A stretch of 60,017 nt of DNA, from assembly GCA_910592205.1 (NCBI GenBank), contig CAJVPJ010000041.1:1-60017 (forward strand), in the 5' to 3' direction. A program made the position numbers and the translations under genes. Source of the stretch: Paraglomus occultum (lineage: Eukaryota; Glomeromycota; Glomeromycetes; Paraglomerales; Paraglomeraceae). Position 1 is the stretch's first letter. The number at the start of each line of letters is the position of its first letter. The notes under the pieces are model-generated. The model ran no database searches and was not told where the DNA came from. It worked only from the letters and a program-made list of their open reading frames with translations. Positions 37,434 to 47,687 of this stretch are shown here, piece after piece.

Positions 37434-37616
37434 CTATAGTAATTCCTCGCTTAATTGAAGTGGTACTTTGACGTCCGTGCTATTCTAATACATTCGTTTA
37501 ATGACGGTTTACATCAAGTTGAAATGGTTTAAAATTTTTTATTATTCACTTATTAAATATAATTATTTGTTACCGTTACAAGTTTTTCTTTTCATTTACT
37601 ATTCGTCAATAAGCTA

Positions 37617-38066
37617 TCATTTTGTCTTCTTTGTCTTGTGATCTCCCTTGTTCCTATTGTCAGATCCTGCTGCCTTGACTATATTGAACTTTCTCCCTCC
37701 AGCCACGGCGCTTGCTCTTGACACCATTATTTGTTCAATGTTCTTATTTATTGCCAACGTTATTTTCTATATAGGATGTGTGATGGAATTAACAAAAGCA
37801 ACGTATCGTCATAACTAGACTTTGTTCTTAAAAGTACGCTACCTTCTCCATGTTTTTTTGTTTTATTACTGACTGTTTCTTCGGAGCTATTGTTCTTGCT
37901 ATAACATAGAGTATGTATCAATCAAACAGGCAAATTTTTATCGCTTATCTAACCATACGTTCATCCCAATATTCTTACCTCCTTTTCTTAAGCCAAGCTG
38001 TTTATCTTTAGTCTTATTCTTACTATTATTAGTCTTGTTGGATTTTTTCAGTGCTTTTTGAGCCAT
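37617..38066 (-). CDS. UPF0390 family small basic protein
   Basis: Three exons: 37979-38066, 37843-37898 and 37617-37766, phases 1 and 0, giving 97 residues. It starts MAQKALKKSNK, continues LRKGARTIAPKKQ with a Lys-rich helix after it, then TLAINKNIEQIMVSRASAVAGG and a basic tail KTKKTK. The pattern MAQ...KGxRxIAPKK...K.L...I..NIE..M is that of the UPF0390 family (human C19orf53), small basic proteins of unknown function, probably nuclear or nucleolar judging by composition. The promoter carries TCACGTGA 61 bp before the start and may be shared with the plus-strand small gene at 38447. Confidence 0.75.
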
Positions 38067-38126
38067 TTTTTAAAACGAACGTTAAACCCATTTCTTGCTT
38101 ACGGTTTTCTGGGAATTTGTTGATAA

Positions 38127-38134
38127 TCACGTGA
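38127..38134. promoter_or_regulatory. E-box octamer TCACGTGA between divergent genes
   Basis: TCACGTGA lies 61 bp upstream of the UPF0390 start (minus) and 313 bp upstream of the small plus-strand gene at 38447. Confidence 0.4.
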
Positions 38135-38446
38135 ATATTATTAAAGCTTACTTGGAAAATTTTGATTGGGAGAAATAAATTCAGTTTTCGAAGTTTGATC
38201 AAAATCCACAGCTCACTCCCATAGACAATGCCTTATTATAATTGCCACGCCGACTTTACGCCTTGACTATCTAACCAGTATGCGATATCAACAATTATTA
38301 CTGATCAGTATGTTCGAATTCTTGAGCATTGTATTCAACTTTTGTAATTCGAGCTTCAAACTGAAAAATAGCCTGTTTTTACCGTTTAACACATTATTGT
38401 ACAGTTTGCATTTTCTCGAGCCTTTGTCTTCCAACAATCTCTACCG

Positions 38447-38803
38447 ATGACCTCTCAAGAACGCCTACTTCCAGATCACACGAAACGGCAAGTGTTGATA
38501 CTGCAGTGAGTATCAAGATCCTTCGTGCTGAAACATTACCATCGCTTAATGGCTCTTTTTATGTGGAAGTTTAACTACCCGTTGATATCAACCTGTTTAA
38601 ACAAATTCAACGTTAACTGTCAAAGACTATCACGTTTTGCAGCATGCCGGTAAATCTTCGAATCAAATCTCGACGCAAAAAGGCGTTGCCACAACAGGTT
38701 CTACCAACCGATCAGGTAAGCATCTCATCCGATAGCTCGAGTGATTCTGTGAATTAATTACCATAATTTTAACCAGGAACGTCAACTTCGACACTATAAA
38801 TAG
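38447..38803 (+). CDS. Unrecognised 52-residue protein, three exons
   Basis: Exons 38447-38505, 38643-38715 and 38777-38803 join with matching phases (GTGAGT and GTAAGC donors; TTTTGCAG and TTAACCAG acceptors) to a basic 52-residue protein: MTSQERLLPDHTKRQ at the start, RIKSRRKKALPQQ in the middle, ending RQLRHYK. Good splice sites are the main support; composition is very basic. It stops 67 bp before HRD3 on the same strand. The AUG at 38644 could be an alternative start. It could instead be a 5' leader of HRD3 with an upstream ORF. Confidence 0.4.
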
Positions 38804-38870
38804 GACTAATTTATAGTCAAGTCTTTATCTGAGCTCTAATCTCATCAACCGTTTCTGCAAGCTACTTACC

Positions 38871-41800
38871 ATGACTTGTATCTGTTTGATTGAATTATTA
38901 GCCAACGAACTGTTTAAAGACGCAATGGAAATACTTAAGAGCATTGAGTCGTCCTCCAAAGAAAATGCCCGAAAGAGTAACGAAGACGAATCGGATATTT
39001 CTATATCCTCATTACTTCCATTACCAGTACGCGTCGTTGTAAGGGTATTGCTATCACTCTTTTCAATGAGTGGTCAGACTACAGACGACTCGAGGCCTAA
39101 GAAATCTTTCCCTTATCAACCGTTGCATCCGCATCTAATTGCCGCCGTCAAGTTGCTAAGCGAAGCAGGACTAGGACTTGGCCATGACGATTCCCTATTC
39201 ACTCTCGCAGAAATGAACTTTGTAAGACATCGTACTCGTATAATAGCCATATTGTGAGAATTATTTTTATATTGTTATGACCAACATGCTATCGTTATGT
39301 ACGAAGTATTCCAATTATAGCCATCCTCGCAATCTGAACCAAGCCTTTTATTACTACAAACAACTTGCTGATCGTTCGGGAAATGCTACAGCACAGCAAA
39401 TGGTAGGCTTTATGTATGCTACGGGTATCGGTGTTGTCCAAAGAGATCAGGCAAAGGTGAGTTATACCAAATGTACGGATATTTTGAAAGCGTTCTCCTT
39501 TATTAATAATAAAATCAATAGGCACTCGTGTATCATACGTTTGCTGCCCTGGGACATGACGTTGCTGCTGAAATGACTCTTGGATATCGGTATTACGCGG
39601 GGATAGGCGTATCGCCTAACTGCGAGGATTCGCTGTTTTATTATGAGCGAGTTGCTGATAAAGGTAAACCAGTTACCAGTTGTATGAATTTGTCGTATGG
39701 ATATATTGACACCAACGGACATGATATACTTCATCTTTCCTCTAATGGTACGCTTTCCAGCTGTCGAATACTACCGATCGGGCCCTCCTCTAGGTCGCCA
39801 ACTGCCTCCGCTTAAATTGCGCCTTTCTGATAAAGATGGCGGAGTTTACGGGGAAGGGGCAAGTGGATCTTCGTTGAGACCTCAGCTCAAACCAATAGAT
39901 TCCGCAACTTGGAATGATATTCTTGATTATTATCGCTATCTTGCTAATAATAATGATATCAAGGCACAGGTATTTAACTTACGCTATTTCTTTAATGGAT
40001 ATACGCCCTGTAATTGCGTTTTGATATTATGTTGCTGTTTGCTGTAACGTTAATATTATTCATCAATTTAGCTGCAGCTCGGTCGATTGTTCTATACAGG
40101 AATCCGTGAAATTCCACAAGATTTTTCCAACGCACATAACTATTTATTGAAAGTTGCGCGACGAGTATGGCCGTCCGATGAGGGAAAGGAAAAATTACCA
40201 GCAAAACCGGATGTTATTCGGAAGGCTGCGAAGGCCGCTGGGCTCCTAGGTCGTTTATACTGGCGCGGTGAGGGAGTAGCGCAGGACAATAATAGGGCTC
40301 TTTTCTGGTTCTGGAGGGGTGCAAAAGAGGTTAGTAAATCTAATAGTTTCGAATGGAAAATGATCATCGATCCATGAGTGAAAGAAACGATGGTGACTTT
40401 TACTGTACAAAGACATTAAGACTAACCGTATCATGAGACTTCAATTTATACATTATTGCGATGACATGCTGACAAAACCTTCTGTCATAATAGCACGACT
40501 CAACTTCTCTTGCCTGTATTGGAATAATGTTTTTGGAAGGCGTTCGTTATAAAGATGAAATTTTAGTTGAACAGGTTAGTTTTTTTGTGATATAAACTTG
40601 AAAGGGTTTGTTCTAACACACGTGCTTGCGCAGAATTTTGATAAAGCTAAGGAATTCCTTACGGCGGCGTCAGAAAATGATGATTCAGATGCAGACGCAC
40701 AAGTTTATTTAGGACTTCTTCATTTAAGTGCGTACAGTCGTGCAAGATATATTTAAAGGCTGTGTCCAAAATTTTATTTATGTCTTTATATTTTTCTTTA
40801 AGGGAACAAGGATTTAGCTAATGCAAAAAAACGGTTCGAACAAGCGGCTGAGCATGCTCATTTCTTGGCCTATTACCATTTAGGGCAGATGTATGCAAAG
40901 GGTCTCGGAGCACCAAAGTCATGTGAAAGCGCGGTTATTGTATGTGATATCTTTGTAGTATATGATGTCTAATAGATTCTCGAATAACACTAACTAATGT
41001 ATATATATTCATATAGCTTTATAAGAATGTGGCCGAGCGAGGAGATTGGCTTCATTCACCTTTTTCTGCTGCCACTGAGGCCTATGAAGCAGGAGATGAA
41101 GAGACAGCTCTTCTTTATTTCATGTTGGCGGCAGAGAGAGGCTACGAGATTGCTCAGGCAAATGTTGCTTGGTTATTAGATCCTGGTAGGGAATGGTTAA
41201 TCTCGTTATATGATGAACAGGGTTTTCTAAGTGAGGAGAATAGGAATAATTGAGTTTTACATAAATTAGTTGAATGTTTAGAGTGTGTGCTCAAGTAAAT
41301 ACAAGAGAGAGCGAGGCGTAACGCATTCTTATAACGTCAATATTTTGTGACTCGCATTTGCATAGATAAAGCAAAATGGAAGTTTCGATCCTCATTTACG
41401 GGCGATGTCGTGCGCGAGAAATTGGCACTAATATATTGGACTCGTGCAGCAATACAAGGCAATCTGGATGCAAAAGTAAAGAGGGGAGATTATTACTTTA
41501 ACGGCATCGGAACTGATATTGATTATAAGAAGGCTAAAGAATGTTATTATGAAGCATCATCAGAAAGTGCAATAGCAATGTGGAACTTGGGGTGGATACA
41601 TGAAAGTGGTATTGGGGTGACTCAGGTGAGTATTAATTAGTTTATGTTTAATGTTTGGGGGGAAAGATGGTTGGTTGGTTGGTTGGTTGGTTGGTTGGTT
41701 GGTTGGAGCCTAGTATTTTATGGGTTTCTCGTTATCACCAGTACTTATGTACCCGCAACGTTAATATCTAAATCGGTGAATAGTTGGCGTAAAAAATGAT

Positions 41801-42489
41801 AGTCATTTTCGACATTCAGCCCGTGTCTTTTTTAAGTGAAATATTCTAATTTTTCGGATAAATTTCCTCGATTCCGATATTCGCTTGTTTTTGGTTTATT
41901 ATTTATTGTATTTTGCTTTTGTTTTGAACAGGATTTCGATCTTGCCAAACGGTGGTATGATCGATCTCTAGCCAGTAACCCAGCAGCTTATCTTCCGGTA
42001 ACGTTATCGTTGTTGAAGCTATCCGCTCATCGTATTTGGAACTACCTGAATGGTGGAGACAATTCTATAATTAATTCCGATGACGTTGATGACTCTGAAA
42101 TATTAAACGAAGTACGACATAGACCAAAAGGACAGCAGAGGGAAGGAGTTTGGGATAGTGAGGAAGAAAAATTGCTGAAAGATTATAACAAGAGAAACAA
42201 AGGGGATGATGAGTCCGGATATAGCACAGAATCACACGATGACCATGATTATCCGGAAGAGAAGAAACAAGAAGAGGACGTTGTTGAGACTTTGATGATT
42301 CTGGCAATGTGCCTGTTGGTTGGGTTCTTGGTGTATATTCGCCAATTGAGATGGAATCAAGAAAACAATAGAGCAAGGGGACAAGGTAGGGTAGATGGGA
42401 ATGAGAGAAATCGAGATGGAAGAGGTCATCAAAATGGAGGGAATCGATGGATTGATCGTTTTGCCAACTTGGCTGAGTTTGTGCAGTGA
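38871..42489 (+). CDS. HRD3: ERAD receptor HRD3/SEL1L, Sel1-repeat membrane protein
   Basis: Eleven exons: 38871-39221, 39307-39456, 39522-39663, 39761-39969, 40072-40329, 40494-40574, 40634-40727, 40803-40939, 41017-41185, 41366-41625 and 41932-42489; 2409 nt, 802 residues, all phases matching. Sel1 repeats are plain: NYSHPRNLNQAFYYYKQLAD, QQMVGFMYATGIG, AEMTLGYRYYAGIGVSPNCE, GRLFYTGIREIPQDF, LLGRLYWRGEGVAQD, AYYHLGQMYAKGLG, KRGDYYFNGIGTD and GWIHESGIGV. One membrane segment near 737-757 (LMILAMCLLVGFLVYI) precedes a short Gly/Asn/Arg-rich tail. HRD3 sits in the ER membrane, mostly lumenal, and passes misfolded proteins to the Hrd1 ubiquitin ligase. The N-terminus from this ATG has no good signal peptide, so an upstream exon encoding one may be missing from the model. 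Confidence 0.9.
41668..41706 (+). repeat. (TTGG)n microsatellite in HRD3 intron 10
   Basis: About nine perfect TTGG units inside the 306-bp intron between exons 10 and 11. Confidence 0.9.
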
Positions 42490-44159
42490 CACTTCTTGTA
42501 TCATAAACAATCTCCCGCTCGTAACAGTTGATGAATAGAGATGGTTGTCTATGATGATATTGAATTTTTACAAGATAGAGCTGGTGAAGATGGCATAGAT
42601 TTACATGTCAACAGAATGGGCCCAAGTGTAAGTAAAAATATCGTTTGTGCAGAATTCAGGTACACAATCTCTATTGTGAAATTGGGGATACCATTAATTT
42701 GACATTTTTGGCCATGTATATTTAATATCAATTGTGAATCAAATTTAATAAAAAGTAAAGCGTGCCAAATGCGTGAATTCGTAATGTATTAAATGTACAC
42801 ACACGGATATTCTCACATTAAGCTGATAGCGTAATTTTCAAAAATAGAAGAAGGCAAACGTTCAAAGTGGGATGTACTATCGTTTCTTGTTCTGAAGAGT
42901 GAAAACTAAATGGTACATAAAACGATAAAGTTTGTAAGTTGCATACGAAATAAGGAGCTTCGTTTATTCTCTGTTAAGCAAGCAAATTTCAGAATGATTG
43001 GTCACGTTTTTAGCCAATGCCGAATTAATTGAGCAAACTGAATTGTGTTATGTCTTTTAAAGAGAAGACAGTTGATAATGTACCATGGGAAATAAGTTCT
43101 CTTTAATATTCTACTCTTGCTCGCTTTTGGCTTTACAGTGGAAAGCGTATTATATTTTAATCTTCATTCTTTCGGAATACAAATTTGCAATATTTTGATG
43201 AAAAAAAAAAACAACATTCCACCCATTGCTAATTTCGGGTTGCCGAGTCGTCTTTTCTGTGACGCCTGTCAATATTAATATTCTCGTTAGACCCTCTTTG
43301 ACCGTAGAATAAAGAAAAATCGGCGTTACTAAAGTCTTGGTCATTGATACTGTCGGGTGGAGTTAATGTTAAATTTATTATTATACAGTGACCTGCGACG
43401 TTGAGAGACTTGTATATTGGTTCCTGTTTGAATATTGAGTTAAAACACCTTTGTTACTCAAAAAATGTTACGGTTATTCATAGAACTCTCAAACTCCCCC
43501 TAATTTTATTACGCTTTCTTTCGTAAAAGTGCTCAACGAAACCTTTGAATAGTTCTTGCCCTCGACGCTGATCCTAAATTATTATTTAACCTCGAGTTAA
43601 CATTAATATTGTAAAGATAGATATGTCGCGTTCATGTGATGTGGAGTAATGTGAAGAATAAATATAATATAAACCACGTGAAGACAATCCACAAACTGTT
43701 GTTTTAAGGAATTGTAATCAGATAATATAAACATTCTTTGGATATCATTAATTAAATGATGTTTGATCTGACTGTTTGTTTTGATTCATTTCTTTTATAG
43801 TTGCCTTAAATTTATGGAGGGAAGCAAAAGACTACATGCTTGGCTTGTTGAACAATTTAGTTTGCATTAAAGAGAACCTCTGATACATAATAACTTGGAT
43901 TAAGCCTGGCAATAACAAGTGTATTCAAAAGATTTTGACTCGATCCTGTTTATATTCGTTTTAGTATTAGGTAGACCTCTTATAGGTAATAGTTTATTAG
44001 TATTAGGGTAGGGGAAGTCATTCGTCAACGGGGGCTTTATCAGTAGAAATATACGCAGTGTAATAGAACGCGCGCAAAACATACTGGTCACGGGTAATTT
44101 GCACGTGGGTTTAAATTTTCAGAAAATCTCCTACTCGCCGATCTTTTTACTTTCTTCAA
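42490..44159. other. Intergenic with two exon-like fragments
   Basis: At about 42541 a 53-codon plus frame begins MVVYDDIEFLQDRAGEDG and has a GTAAGT donor after MGPS. At 43801-43870, after a TCTTTTATAG acceptor, a frame reads LKFMEGSKRLHAWLVEQF and stops. Both read like protein, but their phases do not join directly, so a middle exon would be needed. Otherwise AT-rich and empty. Confidence 0.3.
44101..44108. promoter_or_regulatory. E-box GCACGTGG upstream of the 44160 gene
   Basis: CACGTG core 51 bp before the start codon at 44160, at the same distance as the full octamers of TSR3, DPB4 and the UPF0390 gene. Confidence 0.35.
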
Positions 44160-44678
44160 ATGCAACAACCTCCTCAATCCCTCCCAACACCCATTCCGCA
44201 GTTCGTCGTTTTACATGATCAACTGCAGCAATCATGGAAACATCCCATTGTTCATTACGTTTTTGAGGAAGAACCCTTTCCCATGGGAGTGCCTAAGGAT
44301 CATTGTGTTGTTGTTGATATCACAGAGGATGGGGATGCTGTTGCAGACGTTCACTCATATAGTCATAGATTTCAGGTGACTGGGTGTAAGATTAGCTCCA
44401 CTCCGCAGTTGGGAGCACCCAGTAGAGAGTCGGCAGCGAGCTTAATGTTGACTATTGAAGGGCTTACTGCTAGCAATGTTACAGAGTAAGTTTCTTGGGC
44501 TCATTAAGCATCGAATATGGTGAGAGATTATTACGAGAATCTGTGATCTGATGTAAGGCCAATAATTAAAAGTCCGCCGCAGTCAATGCAACATCGTTCC
44601 GGAAACGCAGATGAAATGGATCAAGTTTCTAATATTTACGGACTAGACGAACTGCTTTATGATTTCAAACGACGGTAA
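44160..44678 (+). CDS. Unrecognised 143-residue protein, two exons
   Basis: Exons 44160-44485 and 44573-44678 join in phase 2 (donor GTAAGT, acceptor AAAAG) to 143 residues. Start region: MQQPPQSLPTPIPQF (Pro/Gln-rich), then a compact segment HPIVHYVFEEEPFP, DHCVVVDITEDGD, HRFQVTGCKI, and after the intron DPPQSMQHRSGN, ending in the helix YGLDELLYDFKRR. An acceptor 11 bp downstream would run into a stop, which is why this one was chosen. Sequence character suggests a conserved fungal protein of beta-rich fold, but I cannot name the family. It converges on MED4, with 464 bp between the stop codons. Confidence 0.6.
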
Positions 44679-45142
44679 AACGACAGTTATTGTTTTTGCG
44701 TGCGTTTAGGTTTAAAGTTGATTGCATGTCCTTTATTAATGCTTTCGAAATACAATTAACGATAGAAATGACATGTTACGTCAAACGATAACATTTGCCG
44801 AGACTAATCAGAACCAATAGAGGTAATCTGTCATCATTTGTATTTTTATGCTGTCTTAATTCTCTCTTATTTTACCCAAATTATGATTAATTGAGGGAGG
44901 CATCTGTTGGATATATTTTAGTAGATTTAGACGTCAGGCAAATGAGGGCTTTTGAAACAGTTTTCCCTAATAGCTAGAATTTGTTCATAAACACCGGATT
45001 TTCGTACTTGAAGGATTTACAATTTTGCATTCTGTTGTTGAATATACATATATTCTATTTATTGAAAGGAAACGTTGTAAACAAGATTTCATGACCGCCA
45101 TATGTAAAAGTGTACACGGGTACAATTAACCCTTCCCTGCTC

Positions 45143-46233
45143 CTATTCAAATTCGGGATTCAGACTGAGGTCCATCATTTTCTCCGTATTATCACCCTGT
45201 TCGATGCTATTATCAATGTCTGCGTGTGCGGATATCTTTGCCTGATGATCAGCGCTAGCGTCAATCTCTTCTGACTCTTCTTCAAAGGCCTCTTTATTTG
45301 GATTTGTCTTTGACTCTACATTAACGATATAATCATAAGTAAAGTGAACCAAGGAAATCCAAGTATTGCAAAACTACATCACATTACATCAAACATTACC
45401 TATGATCGTAGCACCGATCTCACTACTGTATTGACGAAAGAGCAGACTTCTCCGCATACGCTGTTCAGTTGGGTAAGGTGGCTGGAGCGGAATATTTAAA
45501 CCAGAGTTGGCTGGTGCTGATGTATACGTGCTAACTTTATAAGCATATGCCAATAAATCCGCTATGTTCGTGGGAGCTACAAGTGATGGTAACAAAGAAC
45601 CAGTTTGATTAACCTTAAACGCATAGTCTATTCATAATCTATTCATAACAACCAACCGACAATACTTACAATCACTAGCCAATTTCATTGCCTTCATAGA
45701 GACACGCGCGTCGTCCAACAAGGTTTCAAGCTGCTCTCGCCCCTGGTGTAACTGCTCAACTAATTCCATGATAGCGGCATTTTCCTCATCTATCTCTTGT
45801 TGAACTTGCAATATTTTCCTGTGATAGTATTGGTGTTCTTCAACTTCCAACACAATGAAGAAAAACGCGACAAAAGTCATTTATGTGTTCCTGCCGGGTA
45901 TTCCAATTGCAAGCAAAATCTTCTCATTGATACTCATGTGGACCTACTTTGGCTTACTCCATCTTGTAATTTTTTATCTAAATCCACAATCTCTTTCATA
46001 AGGCTCACGGGTGCGCGCTCAGCTTTTCTCCCTTCTGCCGTTTCGACAATGGAAGCAAACAGTTGGGATGTAAGAGACTCATAGTCGTTAAGTATGTTTG
46101 TAAAATTAGTCTTTAGCGTGTTTGCTAGAGATTGCGAAGACGTAATCTGAGCAGCCGAAGTTCCTGGTGATCCTGGCGTTGCAGGGAAGGAAGATGTGCC
46201 TGCATACCCGGGAGTGCCCGGAGTGTTGGACAT
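45143..46233 (-). CDS. MED4: Mediator complex subunit 4
   Basis: Four minus-strand exons: 45948-46233, 45670-45843, 45400-45576 and 45143-45315; 810 nt, 269 residues, phases 1, 1, 1. The N-terminus is Gly/Pro/Ser-rich (MSNTPGTPGYAG). Next comes a helical region (LMKEIVDLDKKLQDG, EEHQYYHRKILQVQQEIDEE) with coiled-coil character to LETLLDDARVSMKAM. Then the MED4 signature region: NIADLLAYAYKVSTYTSAPA followed by PLQPPYPTEQRMRRSLL. The C-terminus is acidic (EEESEEIDAS) as in other MED4 proteins. MED4 belongs to the middle module of Mediator, which bridges activators and RNA polymerase II. The open frame extends upstream to an ATG at 46380, but the hydrophobic extension is unlike MED4. Confidence 0.88.
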
Positions 46234-47687
46234 TGTAGGGAAGGCATAAATTGGCATAAAACTAAATATGACATAGTAAAATACCGCCACAACAAAATCG
46301 GGGATCATAAGTATCGATCCCTCCCCAGATTTTTTAACCCCACATTTAGTGGGTCCCCGAATGCAAAAAGTCGGTTGCATATTATCACATATTCAGTCAT
46401 GTGTTTATCAGTTCGTTTTAGACATAGGTAAATGGCAGCAACATAAGAGATTCATTTTATCTCCAATCATAGTTGAGAATGCAGAATGCGAGATATGCAG
46501 CTAGGATTTGGCATTCAAATGGCATAGATATTCTGCATCAGACATTTGAACGCGTCCATAGCTTATGTGCTGAACGTATTTTTTTTTTTTTGACAACATT
46601 GCGACTTCAAAAGAGATAACGCGCGTAAAGACTTGGTCAATTAAAAGCTACCCGTACCATCATCTCATGCACCATCAGTTTATATTACTAATTGTGTCAC
46701 GTGTGCTTTAACAATGCTCAGCCCTTAATATTAATATTGAGCGGGCTGGAAATGTCCTTCATTCAATGCTTTCTGCAGCAGTCGTGGGTACACACTATGT
46801 AAAAGGTTAGCGGCTCTATAAGCACGACAAAATGGGGTGTCAGATCATTGGATATTGTTTCCGCCATATAGGAGTATGAGAATAACAGTGTCATAATATA
46901 CGCATATTCTTGAGCCAAATTCAGTATCGTCATGACGACAATGAAGGATAGTCAGAGACAACGAATATCCAATCAAAAAGTCTACTTTCGTTTGTGGATT
47001 ATATTACTGACGCAGCATTCTGCATAATAAAGCCCCAGCCTTATAATTGCCACCCAAATTGGTTTTAATCGAAATGTAATTAGGATTAAATATCAGAAAC
47101 TACACGAGCGGTGACTGTTAAGTGAAAGAAAATTGAATGACATGTTTAACGTTCATTCAATTCTGTTGAAAAAAAAACTAGCCAAGTTGATGATTAGACC
47201 CCGTCTATTTGCCAACAGGGAATCGACCTGCATGAAAATGGGCTCAACCTATTTCGTGCATAGATAGATTGTCAACTCCTTACCCAAATTCGTAACGTCT
47301 GTTGTAGGTAACCAAATGTTAGTTATTGATAACTATGACGTTATAAAGCCCCTTCCGCTAAAAGCCTCATTAGAAGCGTGCGAATTTAATTATTCCTCAA
47401 GCCATTCTTGTATGACATGTTATCAAATACAGGTCATTTGAAAAGGAAAAAAAAAATTCTCTAAATTGATTTTGGTTGACCATACAACAAATTAATTCAG
47501 CTTCAATAGCGAAATAACTTGGATGCTATAATTATCAACTGAAAAGAATACTAAAGACCAGTTCATACGTCTCGATATATTCATATTTATATAGTTGAAG
47601 GAAATTACAAGAGAGTAGCATACAAATTGTGTGATGCAACCTCAGAACACTAGAATTGGTACGATTCGCTTCAATCACCCTTGCAAC
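46234..47687. other. Intergenic between MED4 promoter and TMEM33 3' end
   Basis: No gene seen. Contains a CACGTG site (TCACGTGT at 46697-46704), an imperfect inverted repeat around 46717-46748 (CAGCCC...GGGCTG arms with an AT-rich centre), and poly-T/A runs near 46580 and 47450. Confidence 0.55.

Noticed and set aside
41860-41885. TTCGATTCC resembling a tRNA T-loop
   Set aside because: It lies in HRD3 intron 10 and no acceptor stem, A box or cloverleaf can be drawn around it.
46234-46380. In-frame upstream extension of MED4 to an ATG at 46380
   Set aside because: The 49-residue extension is hydrophobic and unlike MED4, whereas MSNTPGTPG fits the low-complexity N-termini of fungal MED4.
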